44,346 nt of DNA from Marinobacterium ramblicola (GCF_019084545.1 NZ_JAHREP010000035.1:1-44346), one strand, 5' to 3'; shown: positions 34,402 to 43,031, counted from the stretch's first letter. Notes: generated by a model from the sequence alone, not told the origin. A program made the numbers and translations.

Positions 34402-34428
34402 AAAACAGGCCCCCGCATGGGGGCCTGT
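34402..34428 (-). terminator. Terminator after the TRAP operon
   Basis: On the minus strand ACAGGCCCCC pairs perfectly with GGGGGCCTGT (arms 34428-34419 and 34414-34405, loop of 4) and runs into TTTTC. It lies between dctM and the UspA gene. Confidence 0.88.
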
Positions 34429-34440
34429 CGGTCGTTTGAC

Positions 34441-35769
34441 TTATCGATAAAGCAACTGCGGCAGGAACAGCGATATCTGCGCAACGAATACGATCAGCGC
34501 CAGGCGCACGATATCGGCACACCAGAACGGGGTCACCCCCTTGAAGATGGTGCCGGTCTTGACATCCCGCAGTACTGCGCTGAGCACGAACACGTTCATC
34601 CCCACCGGCGGCGTGATCAGGCTGATCTCGGTGACCACGACGACAACGATACCGAACCAGACCAGGTCGTAGCCCAGGTTCGCCACCAGCGGGTAGAACA
34701 CCGGCACGGTGAGCAGCATCATCGACAGGCTCTCGAACACCATGCCGAGCACGATGTAGATCGCCAGAATCACCAGGATCACCACGATCGGCGCCACCTC
34801 GAGGCCGGTCACCAGCCCCAGCAGCGCATCGGGCAGCCCGGCGCGATTGATGAAGTCGGAGAAGATCAGCGCACCGATCACCACGCCGAACAGCATCGCC
34901 GAGGTGCGTGCGGTATCGGTCAGCGTATCGAACAGCGTTGCCAGCGTCAGACGACGGCGGGCCAGGGCGATGATGAACGCACCACCGGCACCGATACCGG
35001 CCGCCTCGGTGGGGGTGAAGACACCTAAGTAGATACCGCCCATGACCACGGTGAACAGCACCAGCACACCCCAGACCCCTTTCAGCGCCTGCAACCGCTC
35101 GGGCCAAGCCATCTTGTCGCCGGCCGGCCCCTGTTCAGGATGACGCCAGACCACGTAACGCACGGCGGCCAGGTAGAGCAGAATACCGAGCATACCGGGG
35201 ATGAAACCGGCGGCGAACAGCTCACGGATACTGGATTCGGTCAGCAGACCGTAGATCACCAGAATCACGCTGGGCGGAATCAGGATGCCCAGGGTGCCGC
35301 CGGCGGCGATCGAGGCAGCCGCCAGGCTATCCGAGTAGCCATACTTGCGCATCGGCGGCATCGCCACCCGTGCCATGGTGGCGGATGTGGCCAGACTGGA
35401 ACCGCAGATTGCGGAGAAGCCGCCACAGGCAACCACGGTCGCCATCGACAGACCGCCCTTGCGGTGGCCGAGGAAGGCGTTGGATACATGGTACAACTCC
35501 TGCGACAGGCCGGAGCGGGTGACCAGGTTACCCATCAGAATGAACAGAGGGATCACCGACAGGCTGTACTCCTGCACCGTATCGATGACACGGTAGGAGG
35601 CCATGGAGAGCACGCCGCTCCAGCGGAAATCCATCAGATTGCCGAACTCCAGTCCCTGAAGCGCGGCGAAGCCAAAGAAGCCAACCAGTCCCATAGCGAA
35701 CGCGATCGGCATCCGGACAACAAGAATCAGCAGTAGCAGGACCGCAAATCCGAGCAGTACGACAGACAT
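34441..35769 (-). CDS. dctM: TRAP transporter large permease (DctM family)
   Basis: 442 residues with about 12 membrane segments. Family motifs include MPIAFAMGLVGFFGF near the start, IPLFILMGNLVTRSGL, GGFSAICGSSLATSATM and GTLGILIPPSVILVIYG. It is the ion-coupled membrane channel of a TRAP system and works with the DctQ and DctP encoded upstream on the same strand. The operon is divergent from the hpa catabolic genes across hpaF, so a carboxylated aromatic such as 4-hydroxyphenylacetate is a plausible substrate. Confidence 0.93.
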   Translation of the reverse strand: MSVVLLGFAVLLLLILVVRMPIAFAMGLVGFFGFAALQGLEFGNLMDFRWSGVLSMASYRVIDTVQEYSLSVIPLFILMGNLVTRSGLSQELYHVSNAFLGHRKGGLSMATVVACGGFSAICGSSLATSATMARVAMPPMRKYGYSDSLAAASIAAGGTLGILIPPSVILVIYGLLTESSIRELFAAGFIPGMLGILLYLAAVRYVVWRHPEQGPAGDKMAWPERLQALKGVWGVLVLFTVVMGGIYLGVFTPTEAAGIGAGGAFIIALARRRLTLATLFDTLTDTARTSAMLFGVVIGALIFSDFINRAGLPDALLGLVTGLEVAPIVVILVILAIYIVLGMVFESLSMMLLTVPVFYPLVANLGYDLVWFGIVVVVVTEISLITPPVGMNVFVLSAVLRDVKTGTIFKGVTPFWCADIVRLALIVFVAQISLFLPQLLYR

Positions 35770-35788
35770 AGACTGTACCTTTTAGGAC

Positions 35789-36304
35789 CTATTTCGGTTG
35801 GGTGGTGAGGATGCGGTAGATACCGTAGGTGATCATCCCCACTGCCGTGAACCAGCTCATTGCTGCGATGTACTCGACGATATAGCCGGTGGGTATGCCG
35901 AGATACTCGGTCTGCACGCCGCGCCGCAGCGAGCGTTCGGCCAATTCGAAGATGCGCACGCCGAGGAAGTACATCGAGGTGGAGATCACCAGTGCGGCGA
36001 GCAGACCCAGCGCCTTGACCACGGCGTTGCCCATGACGCGGTCAAGGATATCGACCACCACATGGCCGCCGCGCCAGGTTACCACCGGCATCTCGGCGAA
36101 CAGCATGATCGCCAGCCCGATCTCGGTTAGTTCCGTAGCGCCGTCGAGGGAGTTGGCGAACAGATAACGGCCGGTGACATCGACACAGGTCAGCAGCATC
36201 AGCAAAAACAGTACGGTTGCGGCGACTACTTCAAGGGCGAAGGCCAGCCACCTGACTGGCCCCACCTCGTCATAGTGCGCATGAACCCATGCACTTAGAG
36301 ACAT
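35789..36304 (-). CDS. dctQ: TRAP transporter small permease (DctQ family)
   Basis: 171 residues with four membrane segments (first about residues 20-44, VVAATVLFLLMLLTCVDVTG). CVDVTGRYLF, LTEIGLAIMLFAEMPVVTWRG and TAVGMITYGIYRIL are typical of the DctQ component. It lies 11 bases after dctP and 19 before dctM, in one operon. It scaffolds DctM in the inner membrane. Confidence 0.92.
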   Translation of the reverse strand: MSLSAWVHAHYDEVGPVRWLAFALEVVAATVLFLLMLLTCVDVTGRYLFANSLDGATELTEIGLAIMLFAEMPVVTWRGGHVVVDILDRVMGNAVVKALGLLAALVISTSMYFLGVRIFELAERSLRRGVQTEYLGIPTGYIVEYIAAMSWFTAVGMITYGIYRILTTQPK

Positions 36305-36315
36305 AGTCGTACCTA

Positions 36316-37356
36316 TTAATTCTTGCCGCTTTCATAGTCGCGGGCGATGGACCAGAGCTCATCGATTGCGGCCTTGGCATCGATGCCACGGTCAGCCACG
36401 CTCTCGACCCACTCCTCCTTCATTCCCTTGATCATAGAGTAGAATTCACGCGCCATCGGATCGGTTTCCTTCACCTCGATCAGGTTAACGCCGGACTCCT
36501 CAGCCACCTTGTAACCTTCGGCATCGATCGCATCCCAGGCCTTGCCGGCCATCTGCGACAGCTTCTCGCCGGACACGCTGAGGATCGCCTCACGGTCTTT
36601 CGGATCCAGATCGTCAAGGAAATCGGGGTTCATGAAGATCGAGAAGCTACCCAGGTACATACCGCCCGGCAGCATGGTGACGTTCGGCGCCACTTCATTC
36701 AGGCGCAGCGCCTTCTGCTCGCCCATCGGCAGGAATACACCGTCGATAACGCCCTGCTGCAGCATCTCGTACACCTTGGGTGCCGGCGCGGCGACCGGAG
36801 TAATGCCCATGCGCTCGCCGAGTACGCTCTGTACGCCACCACCGATACGGATCTTCTTGCCCTTGATCTGATCCCAGGCGGTGATCGGCTCCTTGGAGTG
36901 GATATAGCCCGGACCGTGGGTAAACATACCGATCACTTCGAGACCGGCAAACTCGTCGGCCTGCTTGAAGTGCTTGTCATAGACGCGCCAGAGTGCCACG
37001 GACGCCGCCTCAGCGCTGACTCCCAGACCCGGCTGCTCGACCGCCTGCGGCAGCTCGAAACGGCCCGGCACATAACCGTGGTAGCTGAAGCTGGCGTCGA
37101 TCACACCGTCCTCAACCAGCTGGAACAGGGTTTTCGGGTGGCCCAGGCCGTCCTGAATCTCAACCCGCACGCGACCTTCGGTCGCCTCTTCTACCCACTT
37201 CGCCCAGGTCGGCCAGACCACGGCGTTCTGCGGATTGGTTGGCGGCAGCCAGGTACCGACGTGCAGTACGGTTTCAGCGAATACGCTGCTGGACAGGGTC
37301 AGCGCTCCCAGCGCGATTGCAGCTTTGGCCTTGGAAAAGAGTTTCTTGTTGATCAT
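36316..37356 (-). CDS. dctP: TRAP transporter substrate-binding protein (DctP family)
   Basis: 346 residues. A Sec signal peptide (KKLFSKAKAAIALGALTL, cleaved after SSVFA) sends it to the periplasm. The DctP fold shows VWPTWAKWVEEATEGRVRV, then GVIDASFSYHGYVPGRFELPQ and GVIDGVFLPMGEQKALRLNE. The substrate-Arg region is around KIRIGGGVQSVLGERMG. It captures a carboxylate. Its upstream region carries a TTAA-N4-TTAAC motif shared with the hpa promoters, which is the best hint that its ligand belongs to the homoprotocatechuate pathway. Confidence 0.93.
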   Translation of the reverse strand: MINKKLFSKAKAAIALGALTLSSSVFAETVLHVGTWLPPTNPQNAVVWPTWAKWVEEATEGRVRVEIQDGLGHPKTLFQLVEDGVIDASFSYHGYVPGRFELPQAVEQPGLGVSAEAASVALWRVYDKHFKQADEFAGLEVIGMFTHGPGYIHSKEPITAWDQIKGKKIRIGGGVQSVLGERMGITPVAAPAPKVYEMLQQGVIDGVFLPMGEQKALRLNEVAPNVTMLPGGMYLGSFSIFMNPDFLDDLDPKDREAILSVSGEKLSQMAGKAWDAIDAEGYKVAEESGVNLIEVKETDPMAREFYSMIKGMKEEWVESVADRGIDAKAAIDELWSIARDYESGKN

Positions 37357-37398
37357 TGCTATCCACCTGCTTCTCTGTAGTGAGATTATAGTTATTTA

Positions 37399-37411
37399 TT
37401 AACATATTAAC
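37399..37411. promoter_or_regulatory. TTAA-N4-TTAAC site A, upstream of the TRAP operon
   Basis: TTAACATATTAAC, a near-palindrome, lies 43 bases upstream of the dctP start. The identical 13-mer occurs at site B (37931), and related sites at 38102 and 38169. Confidence 0.6.
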
Positions 37412-37462
37412 TTTCAACGCAGCATGAAGCCGCAGCGAAAGCGCTGTGCCAGTCGTCTGGCG

Positions 37463-37849
37463 TCAGGATTTTGCGAATAGAGGATGAATGTTGTTCTTGT
37501 TGAACTTGAGCACCGGATCGAGCTCGGTCATCTCGAACGAGATCTGACAGTAGCCATTGTCGGTGATCGGCTTCATCCAATCGCAGAGGATCTCGAACAC
37601 CCGCTCCGCCACCTCTTTCTTCAACGCCATATCACGGCCGTGACCGATCTTGAGGTTCAGGTTGAGGAAGGCGAAATCTTCGCGACCGTCCGCAACGCGG
37701 AAGTCATTGCAGCGGATGGCGCGGCTGCGCACGCCACCGATAGGAAAGGCACCGGTTGACACGACATACTCATGCAGTGACTTGAACAGCGGCTGGAACT
37801 CCAGCTTGTCATGCAGGTTTCCTGAGTACTCGACGATGAAATGGGGCAT
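37463..37849 (-). CDS. hpaF: 5-carboxymethyl-2-hydroxymuconate delta-isomerase
   Basis: 128 residues from ATG 37849, 7 bases after GGGAG; the family is 125-126 residues. The mature protein begins with Pro (MPHFIVEYSGNL), the catalytic base in this tautomerase-superfamily enzyme. FPIGGVRSRAIR supplies active-site Arg residues, and FLNLNLKIGHGRD is characteristic. It isomerises 5-carboxymethyl-2-hydroxymuconate in the homoprotocatechuate pathway. It is on the opposite strand to the other hpa genes and shares their promoter region. Confidence 0.93.
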   Translation of the reverse strand: MPHFIVEYSGNLHDKLEFQPLFKSLHEYVVSTGAFPIGGVRSRAIRCNDFRVADGREDFAFLNLNLKIGHGRDMALKKEVAERVFEILCDWMKPITDNGYCQISFEMTELDPVLKFNKNNIHPLFAKS

Positions 37850-37930
37850 TTCAGCGACTCCCGTGCTTGTTGTAGCTATTTTGTCTTTGGGGCTGGGACG
37901 CTCAAACACGTCCGTTACAGCAAAACTTAA

Positions 37931-37943
37931 TTAACATATTAAC
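37931..37943. promoter_or_regulatory. TTAA-N4-TTAAC site B, upstream of hpaF
   Basis: TTAACATATTAAC, identical to site A, about 82 bases upstream of the hpaF start in the hpaF-hpaH divergent region. Confidence 0.6.
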
Positions 37944-38101
37944 TTTTGTCAATGTGCATACCCGGATAATTGGTCGTGTCTTCGACTCAAGATGCACTGC
38001 TACCCCTGAGTTCCAGGGGGCCAGGGACGATTCTGGCCGTGCAGAATATTCCTACTAAGCTCTAACAATGGTGATTTCCGAACGACGACAGGTTGACTTA
38101 C

Positions 38102-38114
38102 TTAAGATGTTAAC
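38102..38114. promoter_or_regulatory. TTAA-N4-TTAAC site C
   Basis: TTAAGATGTTAAC, in the hpaF-hpaH divergent region, about 157 bases upstream of the preferred hpaH start. Confidence 0.5.
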
Positions 38115-38168
38115 TAAAATGCAATTAACGGACGCTAGCTGAAGCGAGGCACGCTTCGCGAACGAAAC

Positions 38169-38181
38169 TTAACAAATTAAC
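38169..38181. promoter_or_regulatory. TTAA-N4-TTAAC site D, upstream of hpaH
   Basis: TTAACAAATTAAC, about 90 bases upstream of the preferred hpaH start and 67 bases from site C. Sites B to D bracket both divergent promoters. Confidence 0.55.
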
Positions 38182-38270
38182 TAACATCGGCAACACCGCT
38201 CCCGGTACTGCAGTCACAGAGCAGCCAGCCAATGGATCAGCGCCGATACCACGAAAGGTTCAGTCCCGAC

Positions 38271-39074
38271 ATGTTGACCCAAGAGCAGATCAAAACGGCC
38301 GCGGAGCGGCTCTACCAGGCTGAAGTCGAGCGTAAGCAGATCCCCGCGCTGACCCTTCAGCACCCCGAGATGACCATGGACGACGCCTATGCGATCCAGA
38401 AGGCCTGGGTCGACCGCAAGATCGATGACGGTCGTTCGGTCATCGGCTACAAGGTGGGCCTGACCTCTCGCGCCATGCAGATGGCGGTCAACATCGATCA
38501 GCCGGACTACGGTGTCCTGCTCAACGACATGCTGTTCGAGGATGGTGCCACACTGAAAGCATCCGACTTCCTCGACCCGCGTATCGAGGTGGAGCTGGCG
38601 TTCATATTGAACAAGCCGCTGTTCGGCGAAAACGTCAGCATCTTCGATGTCTACAACGCTACCGATTACGTCATTCCGTCGCTGGAACTGATCGCCGCGC
38701 GCTGCATGCGTACCGACCCGGAAACCGGCTACACCCGTAAGGTGTACGACACCATCTCCGATAACGCCGCCAACGCCGGCATCATCCTCGGCGGGCGCCC
38801 GATCAAGCCGACCGAGATGGATCTGCGCTGGGCCGGTGCCGCGCTCTACCTGAACGGTCAGATCGAGGAGACCGGTCTGGCCTCCGGTGTACTCGGCCAT
38901 CCGGCCAAGGGGATCAGCTGGGTGTGCAAGCGCTTCGCGCCGCACGGCGTCGGCCTGGAGCCGGGCCAGATCATTCTGGCCGGCTCCTTCACCCGTCCGG
39001 TACCGGTCAAGGCCGGCGATACCATCCATGCCGACTTCGGCCCGCTGGGCGGCATCGGTCTACGTTTCGTGTAA
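38271..39074 (+). CDS. hpaH: 2-oxo-hept-3-ene-1,7-dioate (OHED) hydratase
   Basis: 267 residues from ATG 38271, exactly the family length; the ATG at 38232 adds 13 residues not found in relatives and has no ribosome-binding site. Conserved blocks include GYKVGLTSRAMQ, PRIEVELAFILNKPL with metal-binding Glu residues, FDVYNATDYVIPSLELI and the C-terminal GSFTRPVPVKAGDTIHADFG. It adds water to the diene-dioate to give the hydroxy-oxo acid cleaved by HpaI. It is the first gene of the plus-strand hpaH-I-G1-G2-E operon. Confidence 0.94.
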   Translation: MLTQEQIKTAAERLYQAEVERKQIPALTLQHPEMTMDDAYAIQKAWVDRKIDDGRSVIGYKVGLTSRAMQMAVNIDQPDYGVLLNDMLFEDGATLKASDFLDPRIEVELAFILNKPLFGENVSIFDVYNATDYVIPSLELIAARCMRTDPETGYTRKVYDTISDNAANAGIILGGRPIKPTEMDLRWAGAALYLNGQIEETGLASGVLGHPAKGISWVCKRFAPHGVGLEPGQIILAGSFTRPVPVKAGDTIHADFGPLGGIGLRFV

Positions 39075-39110
39075 ATAGGCTTCGTATAACCGATTCAGAA
39101 GGAGTCTCTG

Positions 39111-39917
39111 ATGGAGATGCCGAAAAACCGTTTCAAGCAGGGCCTGGCCACCGGCCAGACCCAGTACGGCCTCTGGCTCGGACTGCCGGACAACAGCGCC
39201 GCCGAGATCGCCGCGGTGGCCGGGTTCGACTGGCTGCTGATCGACAGCGAGCATGCGCCGTTCGACCTGCGCACCATCATGTCTCACCTGCAGGCGATCG
39301 CCCCCTACGACGTGGCGCCGATCGTGCGTCCGGTGGAGGGCGATACCGCACTGATCAAGCAGCTGCTGGATATCGGTGTGCAGACCCTGCTGGTGCCGAT
39401 GGTCGAAAACGCCGAACAGGCGAAGCAGCTGGTCCGCGCCGTGCGTTACCCACCGGCCGGTATCCGTGGTCTGGGTACCTCTCTGGCCCGCGCTGCACGC
39501 TGGAACCAGATCCCCGGCTACCTGAAGAAAGCCAACGACGAGATCTGCCTGATCGTGCAGGTGGAGACCGCCAGCGCGATGGAAAACCTGGATGAGATCC
39601 TCGCCGTAGAGGGTGTCGACGGCGTGTTTATCGGCCCCTCGGATCTGTCCGCCTCCATGGGCTATATCGGCGATGCCGGTAACCCGGTGGTGGTCGAGGC
39701 GATCAACACCGGTCTGAACAAGATCCGCGCCGCCGGGAAATACGCTGGCCTCTTGTGCCTGGATCCCTCCTTGGCCGAGCAGTACGTGGCCCAGGGCGCC
39801 AACTTCGTCGGTGTCGGCGTCGACACCATGATCCTGGCCCAGGCGACCCGCAAACTGGCACAGCAGTTCAAGAGCGGCAAGCCGGTTGAAGAAGACAAGC
39901 CCCAAGCTGGTTACTAA
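39111..39917 (+). CDS. hpaI: 4-hydroxy-2-oxoheptane-1,7-dioate aldolase
   Basis: 268 residues, starting 6 bases after AAGGAG. This class II HpcH/HpaI aldolase has its catalytic His in DSEHAPFD, the substrate-binding Arg in PIVRPVEGD, and metal-binding Glu and Asp in VQVETASAMENL and IGPSDLSASMG. It splits the hydroxy-oxoheptanedioate into pyruvate and succinate semialdehyde. The succinate semialdehyde could be oxidised by the GabD-type enzyme at 7589. The gap to hpaH is 36 bases. Confidence 0.95.
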   Translation: MEMPKNRFKQGLATGQTQYGLWLGLPDNSAAEIAAVAGFDWLLIDSEHAPFDLRTIMSHLQAIAPYDVAPIVRPVEGDTALIKQLLDIGVQTLLVPMVENAEQAKQLVRAVRYPPAGIRGLGTSLARAARWNQIPGYLKKANDEICLIVQVETASAMENLDEILAVEGVDGVFIGPSDLSASMGYIGDAGNPVVVEAINTGLNKIRAAGKYAGLLCLDPSLAEQYVAQGANFVGVGVDTMILAQATRKLAQQFKSGKPVEEDKPQAGY

Positions 39918-39950
39918 TAACAGCGGGAGACTAAGAGACAAAGGTTGAAT

Positions 39951-40619
39951 ATGACAACGAATACCCTGGTTAACAGCAAACTGGTCTGCGTCGCGCTAAA
40001 CGACAAGGCGCAACTGGCGGCGCTGGCAAGCACCTTCAATGAAGCGCCCTATAAAAAGCCGCCCACCCAACCGGTGCTGTACTACAAGCCGCGCAACACC
40101 TGGAACATCGACGGCGCCGAGATCGAGTGGGCCAAGGACTTTGACGGTAACGACGTACCGGCCATGGCAGTTGGCGCGAGCCTGGGCGTGGTGATCGGCA
40201 AGGAGACCTGCCGCGTATCCGTCGACGAAGCACTCGACCATGTCGGCGGTTACACCATCGTCGGCGATTTCTCCCTGCCGGAAGAGAGCTACTACCGCCC
40301 GGATATCAAGGGTAAGTGCCTGGACGGTTCCGCACCGGTCGGCCCGGAAATCGTATCGGCGGAGAAGATCGCCAAGCCGGACGCACTGAGCGTCTGCATA
40401 AACATCAACGGTGAACAGAAGAGCGTCTTTGAACTGGCCAATATGCAGCTTAGCGTCGCTGAACTGATCAGCATCATTTCACGCATCATGACCCTGCAGC
40501 CGGGCGAGATCATCGCCGTCGGCTTCGCCGGTGAGCGTGTTGCCGTGGCCAAGGGCGACAAGGTTGAAGCAAGCATCGAGGGTGTAGGCACCCTGACAAA
40601 TACTCTGGGAGGTGCCTGA
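39951..40619 (+). CDS. hpaG1: Homoprotocatechuate pathway isomerase/decarboxylase, N-terminal-type subunit
   Basis: 222 residues from ATG 39951, 6 bases after AAAGG; the TTG at 39945 is less likely. It belongs to the fumarylacetoacetate-hydrolase fold and matches the N-terminal half of the bifunctional E. coli HpaG: TQPVLYYKPRNTW, AMAVGASLGVVIGK, VGDFSLPEESYYRP and PVGPEIVSAE. It decarboxylates 5-carboxy-2-oxohept-3-enedioate together with its partner. The metal-binding E-x-E of the C-terminal half is not apparent. It is followed 2 bases later by hpaG2. Confidence 0.9.
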   Translation: MTTNTLVNSKLVCVALNDKAQLAALASTFNEAPYKKPPTQPVLYYKPRNTWNIDGAEIEWAKDFDGNDVPAMAVGASLGVVIGKETCRVSVDEALDHVGGYTIVGDFSLPEESYYRPDIKGKCLDGSAPVGPEIVSAEKIAKPDALSVCININGEQKSVFELANMQLSVAELISIISRIMTLQPGEIIAVGFAGERVAVAKGDKVEASIEGVGTLTNTLGGA

Positions 40620-40621
40620 AC

Positions 40622-41404
40622 ATGAGACATGCACGCATCATTTTTGACGGCCGCGAACTGGATATCGACATCGCCGCTGATGACACAATCACCACATCTG
40701 AAGGCGAGGTGCTGGACGTCGCACTGGATTCCGATGCGATTACCTGGCTGCCGCCGGTGAAAACGCCGGGCACCATCTTCGCGCTGGGCATCAACTACGC
40801 CGATCACGCATCCGAGTTGGCGTTCGAGCCGCCGAAAGAGCCGCTGATCTTTATCAAGCATGCCAATTGTCTGACCGGCCATAAGCAGGTGAGCTACCGT
40901 CCGGACAACATCGACTATCAGCACTATGAGTGCGAACTGGTCGCCGTGATCGGCAAAACCGGCAAGAACATCAAGCGTGAAGATGCGCTGGAGTACGTGG
41001 CCGGTTACACCGTGTGCAACGACTTTGCGATCCGCGACTATCTGGAAAACTACTACCGCCCCAACCTGCGCGTCAAAAGCCGTGACTCACTGCTGCCGAT
41101 GGGCCCCTGGATCGTCGATACCGCGGATATCCCCAATGCCAACGCGCTGAGACTGACCACCACCGTCAACGGCAAGGTCACTCAGGACGGCAGCACCAAG
41201 GACATGATCTTTGACGTGCCGTTCGTCATCGAATACCTGAGCAAGATCATGACCCTGAACCCGGGCGATATGATCTGCACCGGTACACCGCATGGAATTG
41301 TCGACTGCCAGCCGGGCGACACCATCGTTTGTACTATCGAGGATATCTGCTCACTCGAGACCCGTATGGTCAGCGAGCAGGAATACTACGGCGACAAATA
41401 CTGA
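40622..41404 (+). CDS. hpaG2: Homoprotocatechuate pathway isomerase/decarboxylase, C-terminal-type subunit
   Basis: 260 residues. FAH-fold motifs are complete: FALGINYADHASEL, the metal-binding E-x-E in HYECELVAVIGKTG, the Asp in CNDFAIRDYLENYYRPN, and the closing MICTGTPHGIVDCQPGD. It corresponds to the C-terminal half of HpaG and carries the metal site. GGGAGG lies inside the end of hpaG1, so the two are translationally linked. In E. coli both halves are one polypeptide; here they are separate genes. Confidence 0.93.
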   Translation: MRHARIIFDGRELDIDIAADDTITTSEGEVLDVALDSDAITWLPPVKTPGTIFALGINYADHASELAFEPPKEPLIFIKHANCLTGHKQVSYRPDNIDYQHYECELVAVIGKTGKNIKREDALEYVAGYTVCNDFAIRDYLENYYRPNLRVKSRDSLLPMGPWIVDTADIPNANALRLTTTVNGKVTQDGSTKDMIFDVPFVIEYLSKIMTLNPGDMICTGTPHGIVDCQPGDTIVCTIEDICSLETRMVSEQEYYGDKY

Positions 41405-41429
41405 TTGAGGCAATAGCTTCGGGAGAATA

Positions 41430-42968
41430 ATGATGAGCGATACACTGCAGACCAACCTGGAACGCGCCACTCAATATCTGGAGCGCTTCAAGAACAACAC
41501 CACCGGCCACTACATCAACGGCGAATTCACCCTGGGTCAGGGCGGCAAGGAGTACGACAACCTCACCCCGACCGATAACTCCTCCATCGGCAAGGTGATG
41601 GCGGGCTCCGTCGACGACGTAAACGCCGCCTGCCAGGCCGCCGAAGACGCATTCGACGCCTGGTCCAACATGCCCGGTGCCGAACGCAAGAAGCTGCTGC
41701 ACAAGTTTGCCGACCGTCTGGTCGAGCGCGCCGACGAGATCGCCCTGGTCGAGTCGATGGACTGCGGTCAGGCGATCCGCTTCATGAAGCAGGCCGCCGT
41801 GCGCGGTGCCGCCAACTTCCGTTTCTTCGCCGACAAGGCGCCGGAAGCGCAGAACGGCCTGGCGCTGCATCAGGATGAGCACACCAACTACACCCTGCGC
41901 AAGGCGATCGGTCCGGTCGGCATCATCACGCCGTGGAACACGCCGTTCATGCTCTCCACCTGGAAGATCGCTCCGGCCCTGGCGGCAGGCTGCACCGTGG
42001 TGCACAAGCCAGCGGAACTGACCCCGCTGAGCGCCTATATCCTGGCCGAGATCGCCGATGAAGTGCTGCCCAAGGGCGTGTGGAACATGGTCAACGGCTT
42101 CGGCGAAAACGTCGGCAAGCGCCTGACCGAACACCCGGCGATCAAGGCCGTGGCCCTGGTCGGCGAGTCCGCTACCGGTTCCCACATCATGCGCCAGGGT
42201 GCCGACACCCTGAAGCGGATGCACTTCGAGCTGGGCGGCAAGAACCCGGTGATCGTGTTCGACGACGCCGACTTCGAGCGCGCACTGGATGCCGTGGTGT
42301 TCATGATCTACAGCCTGAACGGCCAACGCTGCACCTCCTCCAGCCGTCTGCTGATCCAGAGCGGTATCCGCGACAAGTTCATCGCCGCGCTGGAGCAGCG
42401 CGTGCGCAACCTGCGCGTCGGCCACTCGCTCGATCCAAACACCGAAGTGGGCCCGCTGGTGCACACCGGCCACTTCGAGAAGGTGATGAGCTACATGGAT
42501 ATCGCCAAGGCGGATGGTGCCAACATCGCCGTCGGCGGCAACCGTATCCTGGACGGTCGTGAAGGTCTGGATCCGGCCGGCAACTACGTCCAGCCGACCC
42601 TGTTCACCGGTGCCAACAACAAGATGCGCATCGCTCAGGAGGAGATCTTCGGCCCGGTGCTGACCGCCATCTCCTTCGACACCGAAGAGGAAGCGATCGC
42701 CATCGCCAACGACACCGAATACGGCCTGGCCGGTTACATCTGGACCGAGAACACCGGTCGCGCCATGCGCATGGCCAAGCATGTCGAAGCGGGCATGCTG
42801 TGGGTGAACTCGGAGAACAACCGTAACCTGCCCTCCCCGTTCGGCGGCATCAAGATGTCCGGTATCGGTCGTGACGGCGGCGACTGGAGCTTCGATTTCT
42901 ACATGGAAACGAAGAACGTCTGCATCGCGCACGGCACGCACAAGGTGCCGCAGCTCGGTAAAGTCTGA
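41430..42968 (+). CDS. hpaE: 5-carboxymethyl-2-hydroxymuconate semialdehyde dehydrogenase
   Basis: 512 residues starting at the first of two adjacent ATGs behind GGGAGA (511 from the second). The aldehyde dehydrogenase motifs are intact: IITPWNTPFMLS, the general base in FELGGKNPVIVF, and the catalytic Cys in NGQRCTSSSRLL. EEIFGPVLTAISF and PFGGIKMSGIGRDGG close the protein. It oxidises the semialdehyde made by extradiol cleavage of homoprotocatechuate. It is the last gene of the operon, followed by a hairpin. Confidence 0.94.
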   Translation: MMSDTLQTNLERATQYLERFKNNTTGHYINGEFTLGQGGKEYDNLTPTDNSSIGKVMAGSVDDVNAACQAAEDAFDAWSNMPGAERKKLLHKFADRLVERADEIALVESMDCGQAIRFMKQAAVRGAANFRFFADKAPEAQNGLALHQDEHTNYTLRKAIGPVGIITPWNTPFMLSTWKIAPALAAGCTVVHKPAELTPLSAYILAEIADEVLPKGVWNMVNGFGENVGKRLTEHPAIKAVALVGESATGSHIMRQGADTLKRMHFELGGKNPVIVFDDADFERALDAVVFMIYSLNGQRCTSSSRLLIQSGIRDKFIAALEQRVRNLRVGHSLDPNTEVGPLVHTGHFEKVMSYMDIAKADGANIAVGGNRILDGREGLDPAGNYVQPTLFTGANNKMRIAQEEIFGPVLTAISFDTEEEAIAIANDTEYGLAGYIWTENTGRAMRMAKHVEAGMLWVNSENNRNLPSPFGGIKMSGIGRDGGDWSFDFYMETKNVCIAHGTHKVPQLGKV

Positions 42969-42983
42969 TCTGGTAGACTGAAG

Positions 42984-43007
42984 GGCGCCCCGGTTCAGGG
43001 GCGCCCC
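42984..43007 (+). terminator. Hairpin at the end of the hpa operon
   Basis: GGGCGCCCC (42984-42992) and GGGGCGCCC (42999-43007) form a 9-bp GC stem with a 6-base loop. No U-tract follows, so it may only partly stop transcription into hpaA 24 bases on. Confidence 0.6.
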
Positions 43008-43031
43008 TATCTAACAGATTCTGGACTCCGC

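Noticed and set aside
41370-42941. 523-codon minus-strand frame opposite hpaE
   Set aside because: Mirror frame of a certain gene; composition and lack of a ribosome-binding site argue against coding.
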